Shown here in pieces: positions 9,378 to 17,166 of a stretch of 64,000 bases of DNA; the stretch's first letter is position 1, and each line of letters opens with the position of its first letter. A model generated the notes under the pieces. That model was given only the letters and a program-made list of their open reading frames with translations. It was not told the origin of the DNA and did no database searches. Made by a program: the position numbers and the translations under genes. The stretch covers positions 3,968,001 through 4,032,000 of the forward strand of contig NZ_CP124747.1 of the NCBI RefSeq assembly GCF_041860085.1, in the 5' to 3' direction. The stretch comes from Schlesneria sp. DSM 10557 (GTDB lineage Bacteria; Planctomycetota; Planctomycetia; Planctomycetales; Planctomycetaceae).

Positions 9378-10343
9378 TCAGGGTTGCTGAAGTGGGGCAT
9401 TGGGTCGTGCAGGTCGAGTCCAACCCGAAAGCTTGGCGACAACTCTGCGAGTTTCTTCGCCTCTGCGAAAAACGATCGGAACCTGCTCACCCGGCTCTTT
9501 CTCGCCGATGATGCCGATAAGATCCTCAAAAGATTCCACGGGCCGATCGTCGATTTCAATCACTTCGTCACGGATCTTCATCCCTGCCAGCTCCGCTGCG
9601 GACCCCGGATCAATACCGATGACAATACAGCCATCATTGAGGTGACTTCCGCGGATTCCCAGTCGGGCCGGCCCCCGGTGTTCAATCTTCAGAAAAGGGA
9701 GTTCCGCGAGCAGGTCGAGCTTCGTTTCTTCGGAAATGTTGATGCCGCGAATGATGTAGAGCTGGGTGATTGACGTCCGCAGGTCCTCGATCCGCCCCAG
9801 CAGCCGGAGCCCTTCTTCGCCTCCCGTCCAGTCACGACCGAGCATGACGTATTCGATCGTGGGACGCCCGAGCGCCAGTCGCTCTGAGGATGGTCGTTCC
9901 GAGAAATGAACGATTCCCCCCAACTTCTCGAACTTCGCGATAGCTCGCTTCTGACGGGTCTCAGAACCCGTGTCGAACGCCCGTTCGGCACGCGAGGCCA
10001 CGGCGAGATGCTCGTCAACTTTCAATCGCTGAAAAACCTGTTCCACCGCCTCGAAGGTCGCCTCATCCTCGCCGTTGTACAGTTTTTGTAAGACGTCGAA
10101 GGCGCGAACCGAAGCTTCCGGAGATCCTGATTCCGCCGCCCGTGCGAGCCCTGGAATTACAACAACCCCTTGTCCCGTCAGACTTTTCGCCGCCAGCTCA
10201 CGCCGCTGGAATTGCGGATGATCCAGTTCAGCAATCAGGGATTGAACGTGCTCAGGCACTGTTGCGTCAGCGACGTCTTCCTGGGCCGCTCTCACCAGTT
10301 GACACGAAAGCGTGAGAACGAGGAGAATCCGGAGGAAATGCAT
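9378..10343 (-). CDS. Secreted protein with HEAT-like N-terminus and C-terminal PDZ domain
   Basis: 321 aa from the ATG at 10343, which begins a good signal peptide (MHFLRILLVLTLSCQLVRA); an upstream in-frame ATG at 10403 would disrupt it. Residues about 35-160 are helical and HEAT-like (HPQFQRRELAAKSL...GVVVIPGLARAAESG). Residues about 220-315 form a PDZ domain with GIDPGSAAELAGMKIRDEVIEIDDRPVES-type signature spread over the usual binding strand and loop. No protease domain is attached, so it is a peptide-binding adaptor rather than a DegP-type enzyme. Likely transcribed with the TPR gene downstream. Confidence 0.82.
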   Translation of the reverse strand: MHFLRILLVLTLSCQLVRAAQEDVADATVPEHVQSLIAELDHPQFQRRELAAKSLTGQGVVVIPGLARAAESGSPEASVRAFDVLQKLYNGEDEATFEAVEQVFQRLKVDEHLAVASRAERAFDTGSETRQKRAIAKFEKLGGIVHFSERPSSERLALGRPTIEYVMLGRDWTGGEEGLRLLGRIEDLRTSITQLYIIRGINISEETKLDLLAELPFLKIEHRGPARLGIRGSHLNDGCIVIGIDPGSAAELAGMKIRDEVIEIDDRPVESFEDLIGIIGEKEPGEQVPIVFRRGEETRRVVAKLSGWTRPARPNAPLQQP

Positions 10344-10608
10344 GTGACAGAACCTCGTCAGCGAAGCGACGTTGCAGAATGGCACCTTAACGATATAATG
10401 CACGATTCGTTGTTGAGGGCAAGTTCAATCATGGGTCGCAAGCGACATTTGACCTGACTTTGACAAATGGCGACGGTGTCAAGCAGTCATCGGTCGAATA
10501 TAAAGTACCCATGATTGACACGCGATTCGTCAAACCACACCCGGATCGACGTTCCCCTCGAAAGTATTGCGGGACTGCCAGTCCCCCCCAGAAAGGGTTG
10601 AACAGACT

Positions 10609-11961
10609 GTGATCAAGACGGCTGAACCAGTTAATATTCGTGGAATTCTGCAATCCAAGGGTCATATGACGGCTGACGAGTTCAGCCAGTTGAGGCGAGC
10701 AGTCGCCTCTGACCAGGTGGCTGCAACGCGACAAGAAATCGAGGCCTTGCTGCGCGACGTTGAGAGCGGTGCGGCCTCCAGCCAGGCGGTTCGCGCGGGA
10801 ATCGGTGCTTACCTGCTCGCCCAGCATGCGATCGCCGAACGTTTGCTCTCTGGCGCCAGTAATGACGGCGTTGCTCTGTATGTTTTGGGTATGGTTTACC
10901 TGTCGCTGGAACGGTGGGACGAAGCCGACGAGAAGTTCGCCGCTGCAGCCAAAGCTGGCTACGACCCCGTTGAGTGCACAATGAAGCGGGCGGGAGCGAT
11001 CCGACTGCAAGGGCGCCTCGAGGAAGCGGAAACCACGCTGAAGCAGGCTGGGATGGAAGGCGCTCGGCGAGCCGATTACTCCTATCAGATGGGCTGTATT
11101 CTGGCTGATCGCGGCGACACCTACGGTGCGATCGAGTACTTCGAACGCGCCGTCGACATGGATCCACACCATTCCCAGGCGCTGTTCCGACTGGCCGGTG
11201 AGAATGCACTTTACGGAAATGACAACGAAGCCATCCGGCTTTACGAGCAGGGACTCAGCAAGGCACCGTTCTATCTCGGCGCTCTACTGAATCTTGGTTT
11301 GCTGTACGAAGACAAGGGGAACTACTCCGCGGCAGCTTTCTGCTTCCGCCGCGTCCTGCAGCACGACCAGAACCACCCGCGAGCTCTGATGTACATGAAG
11401 GACATCGAAGCCACGAGTGAAATGTATTACGACGATGACATGGCGAAGAACGAGGCTCGGCTCGAGCAGCTGCTCAGCCGCCCTGTCACCGACTTCGAGT
11501 TGTCGGTTCGCAGCCGCAACTGTCTGGCGAGCATGGACATCCAGACGCTGGGCGATCTCACCAAGATCACCGAACCAGAACTGCTTCAGGGCAAGAACTT
11601 CGGCGAAACGTCGCTCGTGGAAATTCGCGAGTTGATGGCAGCACACGGGTTGCGAGTCGGCCAGAACCTCGCTCCTGCAAAGCCCAAAGAGAGCGGTGCC
11701 TGGCAAGGTGCTGGAAACTACGCGATCCTGCCAACCGACCTGTCCCCACAGGAACAGGCGATGCTGGCCCGTTCTGTCTCCGACCTCAACCTTTCCGTTC
11801 GTGCCCGCAAGTGCATGGCCCGCCTGGGAATCACCAGCCTTGCTGAACTGGTACAACGAACTCCGGACGAGCTTCTGGCGACGAAGAACTTTGGGGTCAC
11901 GTCGCTGAACGAAATCCGGCAGCAATTGGGCGAGATCGGGTTGAAGCTTCGCAATGACTGA
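10609..11961 (+). CDS. TPR protein with two RNA polymerase alpha-CTD-like domains
   Basis: 450 aa from the GTG at 10609 (AAAGGG about 12 bases upstream); a TTG at 10567 is an alternative. Residues about 20-290 are tetratricopeptide repeats, e.g. YQMGCILADRGDTYGAIEYFERAVDMDP. Two modules at about 300-360 and 390-450 match the C-terminal domain of RpoA: LSVRSRNCLASM...NFGETSLVEI and LSVRARKCMARL...NFGVTSLNEI. By comparison with E. coli RpoA, the residue equivalent to R265 is kept in both copies, N268 only in the first (Lys in the second), C269, G296, S299 and E302 in both, and K298 is Thr in both. It may bind UP-element-like DNA or compete with RNA polymerase; this is inference. No signal peptide, so cytoplasmic. 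Confidence 0.9.
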   Translation: MIKTAEPVNIRGILQSKGHMTADEFSQLRRAVASDQVAATRQEIEALLRDVESGAASSQAVRAGIGAYLLAQHAIAERLLSGASNDGVALYVLGMVYLSLERWDEADEKFAAAAKAGYDPVECTMKRAGAIRLQGRLEEAETTLKQAGMEGARRADYSYQMGCILADRGDTYGAIEYFERAVDMDPHHSQALFRLAGENALYGNDNEAIRLYEQGLSKAPFYLGALLNLGLLYEDKGNYSAAAFCFRRVLQHDQNHPRALMYMKDIEATSEMYYDDDMAKNEARLEQLLSRPVTDFELSVRSRNCLASMDIQTLGDLTKITEPELLQGKNFGETSLVEIRELMAAHGLRVGQNLAPAKPKESGAWQGAGNYAILPTDLSPQEQAMLARSVSDLNLSVRARKCMARLGITSLAELVQRTPDELLATKNFGVTSLNEIRQQLGEIGLKLRND

Positions 11962-12081
11962 CCGTAGTCATTGCCCACTGTGGCGCGTGTTTTTCGAGTC
12001 GAAATCGTAACGCCGCGTCATCGCACAGCACGCTAGCAACGCTCTATTTGCAACCTTGTCGCCGTGCCCGGAAGCGCGAGA

Positions 12082-13464
12082 ATGGTGGATCAAAAGCGAC
12101 AGGCTGACAGCAAACTTGCTCGTCAGCCTGTCGCTTTTTTGCGCTCGGAGCACACCCGCAAATCCTCCTCTGCTCCGCACCCTCTCAGACTTGTTGGCCT
12201 CTCGCTGCTGGTCCTGCTGGCAGGCTTCGTCGCGATACAATTGCAGACCATCCCCCCTGCACTTCCTCCCCAGCTTCAGGTGGCCAAAAGCGCGCGTCTT
12301 CCTGCGCCCGCGAGGTTGCTGAAACAGGACGGAAAGACACCCGAAACAACAGAGCCATTAATCCGAGTCAATGTGACGCCGGGCGGGACCGATTCGTTCC
12401 GATTGGAAATTCGGGGTCAGTACAAATTGAGCGGGCTGGATACGAACCCGAATTCCGAGGTTTCCCTGAAGCTTCCCCCGGGCCCGATGACCGTCGAAGC
12501 GACGAGGACGGGGATGAAGCTGGGCACCGTAGAGACCTCCCTGACCCAGATCGAGATCGTCCCGGTGGAATCTCCTGCCATTCGGGTCGACGGCCATCTT
12601 TACCGCGGCCGCATGCGACTCTTCCGCCGCACTGATGGGAAAGTTTCTGCCGTCAACGTACTTCCCATCGAAGAATACCTTGCCAGCGTGGTCGACTCAG
12701 AGATGCCCGCGAAGTTTCCTGCAGCCGCCCGTGAGGCGCAGGCAATCGTCGCGCGCACGTACGCTCTCTATCAGGCCCAGCACGCCGATCCGAAGTCCGT
12801 GTTTGACCTCTTTTCGTCCCAGCGAAGCCAGAAGTACCTGGGGGTCGAATACGTGGATAAGAATAACCGCCGACTGGCAGGAGAAAGCCAGAGCAGCCGC
12901 CGTGCCGTCCGCGAAACTCGAGGAATCGTCTGCAAACTCGACGAGAAACTCTTCTGCACCTACTACTCGGCCGTCTGCGGGGGACAGACAATCAACGGGA
13001 AGGAAGTATTCAAAGATGCCACTGAGGCGTTGAAGTCCACTCAGTGCGAATGGTGTCGTGAGTCGCCGCATTACCGCTGGACGACCGAGTTATCACGGGA
13101 TGCATTTGAGGCCCGCGCCTTAACCCCTAAAGAGAAACCCAAGCTGCTCACCATCCACTCGATTCAGCAGTTGGTGGAACCCGGTCAGGGTTCCATCTGC
13201 CAGTTCAAGCTGAAGACTCCCGCCGACCTGCTCGCCGTCAATGGCATACAACTCCGTGATCGCATGCCGGTCGGAACACTCCCCAGCCCCCATTTTCATG
13301 TCATGCTGGAGAAGGATAAAGTTATCTTCAAAGGACGGGGTCACGGACATGGAGTCGGCTTCTGCCAATGGGGGGCGAAGGGCCAGGCGGAAGCGGGGCG
13401 ATCCTCTTCCGAGATCATCCGCCACTACTTCGCCGGTGCAAAACTGACGACTCTCAAGTACTAG
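12082..13464 (+). CDS. SpoIID/LytB-domain protein, probable peptidoglycan lytic transglycosylase
   Basis: 460 aa if started at the ATG at 12082 (GGAAG about 9 bases upstream); a GTG at 12064 and a TTG at 12139 are in frame too. An N-terminal membrane anchor (LVGLSLLVLLAGFVAIQL, about 37-54) is followed by a beta-rich SpoIID domain. The catalytic-type glutamate is in PIEEYLASVVDSEMP (about 195-209), and the closing signature GRGHGHGVGFCQWGAKGQ is near 415-432. SpoIID cleaves glycan strands stripped of stem peptides. Planctomycetes do make peptidoglycan, so a role in wall remodelling is reasonable. The start is uncertain because the hairpin at 12092-12140 covers codons 4-20; if the hairpin ends the upstream transcript, the TTG at 12139 may be the true start. 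Confidence 0.88.
   Translation: MVDQKRQADSKLARQPVAFLRSEHTRKSSSAPHPLRLVGLSLLVLLAGFVAIQLQTIPPALPPQLQVAKSARLPAPARLLKQDGKTPETTEPLIRVNVTPGGTDSFRLEIRGQYKLSGLDTNPNSEVSLKLPPGPMTVEATRTGMKLGTVETSLTQIEIVPVESPAIRVDGHLYRGRMRLFRRTDGKVSAVNVLPIEEYLASVVDSEMPAKFPAAAREAQAIVARTYALYQAQHADPKSVFDLFSSQRSQKYLGVEYVDKNNRRLAGESQSSRRAVRETRGIVCKLDEKLFCTYYSAVCGGQTINGKEVFKDATEALKSTQCEWCRESPHYRWTTELSRDAFEARALTPKEKPKLLTIHSIQQLVEPGQGSICQFKLKTPADLLAVNGIQLRDRMPVGTLPSPHFHVMLEKDKVIFKGRGHGHGVGFCQWGAKGQAEAGRSSSEIIRHYFAGAKLTTLKY
12092..12140 (+). terminator. Strong terminator-like hairpin lying inside the SpoIID reading frame
   Basis: Outer stem of 17 bp: AAAAGCGACAGGCTGAC (12092-12108) pairs perfectly with 12122-12138. The stem continues as AGCAA (12109-12113) against TTGCT (12116-12120) with a single bulged C at 12121 and a 2-base tip, giving about 22 bp. 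The 3' side ends in six T residues (12135-12140). It is 131 bases past the stop of the TPR-alphaCTD gene, the right place for that gene's terminator, but it also sits within the N-terminal codons of the SpoIID-like frame. Confidence 0.75.
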
Positions 13465-14072
13465 GCAAAGTACTGCGAATCCCCGGCAGAGGTCCCCCTC
13501 AAGCCACTTCGGCGCTGACACGAGCTGCTCCTTCAATCTTTGTCTCACGGCGGGTGGGTCAACCAAGTGACCAGCGAGACGTGTCCGAATCGCCTGATTT
13601 TTCGCTCCGGCAAATTCTGCCGATGTGCGAAGTCCTCAAGAAAATCCGGTTGCAGATTTCTTCGACAAACTGTGCGCGTCAGGCTCAGCACCATCGCGTC
13701 AGACGAAGCGGCGAATCCCAGCGAAGCCCCCAAGCCACCCACCCTCGCGAACCAACCCCCAACCTCCATCAATCTCTTCGCAGCACTCCCATTCCACCGA
13801 ACCCCTCACCATTACCTCATCAATCAGAATCGCATTTTGAGAATGACAGGTTCAGGATTTGAGTTCCCACAGCAAGACTGGTTCAGCTCCCCAGTTGACT
13901 GCGAAGTAAAATCTTCGAGGACAGCGGTGAACATCGGGTACGGATTAGTGACGACGTGCACCCCACCCTGTCACCCGTATGTCACCGGGAAAAAGGAATT
14001 TTTCCCCGTCCTGACGTGCCAGGAAGGCGCGGCCGACCGGTTTCGTAACCCAGAAATGGAGACGAGGTGGCC
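13465..14072. other. 608-base intergenic region, no gene recognised
   Basis: Open frames here (e.g. 13540-14112) are Pro/Ser/Arg-rich and look like shadows. The only structure is a hairpin at 13987-14006, GGGAAAAA against TTTTTCCC with a 4-base loop, about 65 bases before the next gene. It could be a weak terminator or a leader element. Confidence 0.4.
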
Positions 14073-15863
14073 ATGCCGACCCAGAATCACTTACTCACGA
14101 CTTCGCCTATGACTCACGACTTCGTCCAGAGCGTTTTCTCTCGCGTTACACGCAACCGGGTTGAGCAGGTTAGTTTCACGCGTATCTCAATTCACCTTGT
14201 CGCATTGCTGGGCCTGATGCTGGGGGGTATCACCTCAGCAAAAGCAGAAGAGACGATCAGCGATGCACAGCGGCGATCGACAGCCGTAGCCCTCAACTAC
14301 AGCCGCGCGTCCCTGCACCGCATTCGAAAGAATTCGTCCGTCCGCGTACTGCTTGAGGAACAGGAGAAGATCCTTAACCACCTGGATCTGAATGGCATCG
14401 CCGACGAAGAAGTGTTGAAGCTCTACTCGTCAGTTCTCGACGAGATCTCCAATATTCAACTCGCCGATCGTGAACGGATCGTGCTGCGCGAACGGTACTC
14501 GCGGGCGTTCCAGCGGGATCTGGGGATCAGCACCTTTGAAATTGCAGCCCAAGTCGCGACTGCGCAGTATGTGTCCGCCGTCCGAACGGGTGCCAACAGT
14601 TGGTGGGACCATCGCAACCAGTCCGCAAGCCACGAATTAGACATCTGGCAAGTCGATAAAAAGCAGATGAACCTCGTCGTGGATAAGTCGAGCCAGTTTC
14701 TCGATGTGTCGTGGAAAATGGCCCGTGCCAAAAAAATTCCCGACCGCTGGCTGATCCGCAGTGATGATCTGGAAAAACTTGAGCAAGCCCAGCGCGAGAC
14801 GGATCCGAGTGTGCGTCTGCGCATTCTGAAGCGGATGGAAGGCTTCATGGAATGCTATCCTCCCTACTGGTATTACGTCGCGCGAACCCAGCAGTCGATG
14901 GGACAACTTTTCGCCGCCAATGAGACCTATGAGAAGCTCGTCGCGATCGGAGACGGGCACTTCCGAAAAGATGAAATGCTCGCGGCCGGACTGGCAAACC
15001 GGTCCATCATTCAGGCCTTTCTGAGCCAGCCATCTGCAGTCGAAACCGCTCAGAAAGCCATGAGCTATTCAGCCGAAGCATGGGAAGCCAACCTGATCTG
15101 CGCCAATGTCCTGCAGCGATCGGGGCGGTTTGACGATGCGGAAGATGCCATTCTCAGGAACCTTGACGTCAACCTTGAGAAAACCCAGAGCCGTGTTGCA
15201 CTGCTGGGGTTGTACTACTCGTCTGACAACAAGGTGAAACTTGCCTCGCAGCTCCAGGACCCGGATTGGGTCAAAGACATCCCGGCACAACAATTATTGC
15301 TGTGCGCCGCGAAGCTGGGGCCGGGCAATGTTCCAGAAACCGTCATCGATCAGTTAACCACATCTCTGCAGGGGACGCCGCGACTCAACATTGGCCGGGA
15401 CGACTTCGTCGTCGCAGTCAGCCCCACCTGGCATCTCCAGAACGCCGCTGTTTCGCTGCAGTGGGGAGATAAACTCTTCGCGAATCCACGCCTGACCTCA
15501 GCGCAAGACTCACTGTTGTTAAGTTTCGATGGCATCGCCGAGATGGGGACCGTTTCAACGGCCGGTCGTGACAATCAACCCGTCGCCCTGATTGTGAAAT
15601 ATCCCGATGCCGCTCCGGTGAAGATCGTTTTAAACTCCCAGGGGGATCCCTATCGAGCCTCAGAGTCCAATATATCCCTTGTCGCACGCCGACATCCCGT
15701 CTACCGAATCACCGCTTTGGAACAGAACGACTTCCGAATGTCACTGAACTCTGTCGCATTGCTGCCAGATGTCGATGCACGACCGCTCCAGGGACAGACA
15801 CCGACCAGACCTCCCTTTAAAACAATCGAAGATCCCATCAGCGACGACACCGACGGTCGATGA
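14073..15863 (+). CDS. Secreted TPR-like protein of unknown function
   Basis: 596 aa from the ATG at 14073, with GAGG 5 bases upstream; the ATG at 14109 is an alternative and would put the signal sequence nearer the N-terminus. A hydrophobic segment at about 44-60 (IHLVALLGLMLGGITSAKA) looks like a signal peptide with a long n-region. Residues about 70-440 are helical with TPR character (GQLFAANETYEKLVAIGDG, SGRFDDAEDAILRNL). The last 150 residues are beta-rich. No catalytic motif is recognised. It stands alone and is followed by a strong hairpin 62 bases after its stop. Confidence 0.75.
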   Translation: MPTQNHLLTTSPMTHDFVQSVFSRVTRNRVEQVSFTRISIHLVALLGLMLGGITSAKAEETISDAQRRSTAVALNYSRASLHRIRKNSSVRVLLEEQEKILNHLDLNGIADEEVLKLYSSVLDEISNIQLADRERIVLRERYSRAFQRDLGISTFEIAAQVATAQYVSAVRTGANSWWDHRNQSASHELDIWQVDKKQMNLVVDKSSQFLDVSWKMARAKKIPDRWLIRSDDLEKLEQAQRETDPSVRLRILKRMEGFMECYPPYWYYVARTQQSMGQLFAANETYEKLVAIGDGHFRKDEMLAAGLANRSIIQAFLSQPSAVETAQKAMSYSAEAWEANLICANVLQRSGRFDDAEDAILRNLDVNLEKTQSRVALLGLYYSSDNKVKLASQLQDPDWVKDIPAQQLLLCAAKLGPGNVPETVIDQLTTSLQGTPRLNIGRDDFVVAVSPTWHLQNAAVSLQWGDKLFANPRLTSAQDSLLLSFDGIAEMGTVSTAGRDNQPVALIVKYPDAAPVKIVLNSQGDPYRASESNISLVARRHPVYRITALEQNDFRMSLNSVALLPDVDARPLQGQTPTRPPFKTIEDPISDDTDGR

Positions 15864-15925
15864 ACTTTCCGCCGTCGTCATCTCAAGGTGACGACCTGAG
15901 GCTCATGGGGTGGACGCTTAATTCC

Positions 15926-15971
15926 GAGCCCGGGGTGTTGAGTCGCGATCAAGACTCAACACCCCGGGCTC
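15926..15971 (+). terminator. Perfect 19-bp hairpin downstream of the secreted TPR-like gene
   Basis: GAGCCCGGGGTGTTGAGTC (15926-15944) pairs perfectly with 15953-15971 around an 8-base loop. A short TTCTC follows rather than a full T-run. It sits 62 bases after the stop at 15863 and about 200 bases before the promoter of the phage-derived block, so it would insulate the two. Confidence 0.65.
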
Positions 15972-16173
15972 TTCTCACGTCCTCAGAAGTGGCAATACTG
16001 GTTCCATGCTTGCCATCTGCGAGCGAATGTAACAACCTCGCCCCCCCTCCCTGGTTCCGGACACCCCTTAGCAAGACCGCGGGAAGTGCAGTAACAGAGG
16101 CCACGTCTAAACAACCGCCTTAGTCGCTCAGCACCTCCCAACTCGCTTGCGACAAATTTTCTTATCTTTTCTA

Positions 16174-16201
16174 TTGACATTTTTTCACGTCGCGACATAA
16201 T
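16174..16201 (+). promoter_or_regulatory. Sigma70-type promoter of the phage-derived block
   Basis: A consensus -35 TTGACA (16174-16179), a 16-base spacer, and CATAAT (16196-16201), five of six matches to the -10 consensus. The surrounding 60 bases are clearly more AT-rich than the rest of the window. Transcription would start near 16208, giving a leader of about 117 bases before the first gene at 16325. Confidence 0.75.
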
Positions 16202-16213
16202 CTCTCACGTCGC
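16185..16213 (+). promoter_or_regulatory. Direct repeat flanking the -10 box, possible operator
   Basis: TCACGTCGC occurs at 16185-16193, in the promoter spacer, and again at 16205-16213, at the expected transcription start. The copies are exactly 20 bases apart, about two helical turns, so a regulator could bind both from the same face and cover the -10 box. No repressor gene is visible in the block. Confidence 0.5.
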
Positions 16214-16236
16214 CACTCCGGTCATCAGATCGAATC

Positions 16237-16302
16237 ACCGCTGGAGGGTTAATCACGGACCACGCTGACAGAGCAGGTTCGTGGTCAATCTCAGCGGTTT
16301 TT
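16237..16302 (+). promoter_or_regulatory. Leader with competing helices and a T-run, possible attenuator
   Basis: Three helices can form. A: GACCACG (16258-16264) with 16280-16286. B: CGCTGA (16263-16268) with TCAGCG (16291-16296). C: ACCGCTG (16237-16243) with CAGCGGT (16292-16298). A and C nest together; B excludes both. The right arm of B and C runs straight into five T residues (16298-16302), as in an intrinsic terminator. It lies between the promoter and the first gene, 23 bases before the start codon. Confidence 0.45.
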
Positions 16303-16324
16303 CCGTTTTCTGGAGTGGACCATC

Positions 16325-16795
16325 ATGCATTATCGAACCGCGTCCTACCTGATTGCCGCCGCGATCGGCTGTGCAATCATTCTTGTTCTCACCTGCAATG
16401 CCACCGTTGTCCCGCTGGTGGCCAGGGGAGCGGGCCCCGACGGAGTGCAGGTAACCTCCTCGGGCTGGCTCGCACTTCTTTTCTCCGCACTCGGTACAGG
16501 TGGCTTCACACTGGCGGGAATCGTCGCCGCCATCCTTTCGGTGATCACGCGAAGCCTCGGAGGGTCTCTCAGCCAGAATCAGGCGGATGAGTTCGCGACG
16601 GAGATTGTGGAGCTGACTTCTGCTTTCGCCGCCCTAATGAAAGACAAAACCAATCGCGCCGCCCAGCGGCGGTTCTTCTTCGCGTTTGTCGACGCGACCA
16701 GCCTGATCCATGGCTGCACGGCCACATACGAGAACGGCGTCGTCATCCTGCGATACACCGGACATACGGAGTCTGTGGAAGAAGCCCAGGCGTAA
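16325..16795 (+). CDS. Small two-helix membrane protein at the head of the phage-derived block
   Basis: 156 aa, ATG with GGAG 9 bases upstream. Two transmembrane helices are seen: about 7-24 (SYLIAAAIGCAIILVLTC) and about 46-72 (SGWLALLFSALGTGGFTLAGIVAAILSVI). The C-terminal half is soluble, helical then beta (LIHGCTATYENGVVILRYTG). The two-helix form and the position ahead of a lipoprotein and a possible peptidase would suit a holin-like protein, but the soluble tail is longer than in most holins. The family is not recognised. First gene after the 16174-16201 promoter. Confidence 0.7.
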   Translation: MHYRTASYLIAAAIGCAIILVLTCNATVVPLVARGAGPDGVQVTSSGWLALLFSALGTGGFTLAGIVAAILSVITRSLGGSLSQNQADEFATEIVELTSAFAALMKDKTNRAAQRRFFFAFVDATSLIHGCTATYENGVVILRYTGHTESVEEAQA

Positions 16796-16851
16796 TCCGA
16801 CACCGATCAGCATTCTCAGTTTGCACCACGACAGTCTGAAAGGAGGACAGG

Positions 16852-17166
16852 ATGCGCACGATCGCCATATCGCTTTTACTTTCGTTGCCTGGTTGCGGCC
16901 CCTTCACGACGTATCCCCAACCACACGAGCCGGTCCCGGTCCAACCAGCCGTCGTCGAGACAATCTTCACGGTCTTGGCGGACTGCATCGACGATCCGGA
17001 CACGTACCCGCACAACACGACGCAGCTCGAACTCATGCTGCGGCATCTGCGGACGCGGCAGCAGATCACCGATGAGCAGGTTGCGGCGGTGAAAGCTGTC
17101 GTGGACTGTTCGAAGGAAGTGGAGCTGACCAAGGTCGACAGCGACAAGATTCGGGGGCTGAAATGA
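16852..17166 (+). CDS. Small lipoprotein
   Basis: 104 aa. The ribosome binding site AAAGGAGGAC is close to the full consensus. A short signal peptide ends in the lipobox LPGC (about 12-15), so the mature protein would be lipid-anchored at Cys15. The remainder is Pro-rich at first (YPQPHEPVPVQP) and then helical with two further Cys. Small size, lipid anchor and a Pro-rich segment recall outer-membrane spanin subunits of phages, but similarity is only in form. It overlaps the next gene by 4 bases. Confidence 0.7.
   Translation: MRTIAISLLLSLPGCGPFTTYPQPHEPVPVQPAVVETIFTVLADCIDDPDTYPHNTTQLELMLRHLRTRQQITDEQVAAVKAVVDCSKEVELTKVDSDKIRGLK

Noticed and set aside
13540-14112. Gene in the spacer before 14073
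   Set aside because: Composition is not protein-like (Pro, Ser, Arg, Cys), no ribosome binding site, and it runs into the next gene in another frame.
15860-16123. Small gene after the secreted TPR-like protein
   Set aside because: It covers the 19-bp hairpin, overlaps the preceding stop and has random-looking composition.
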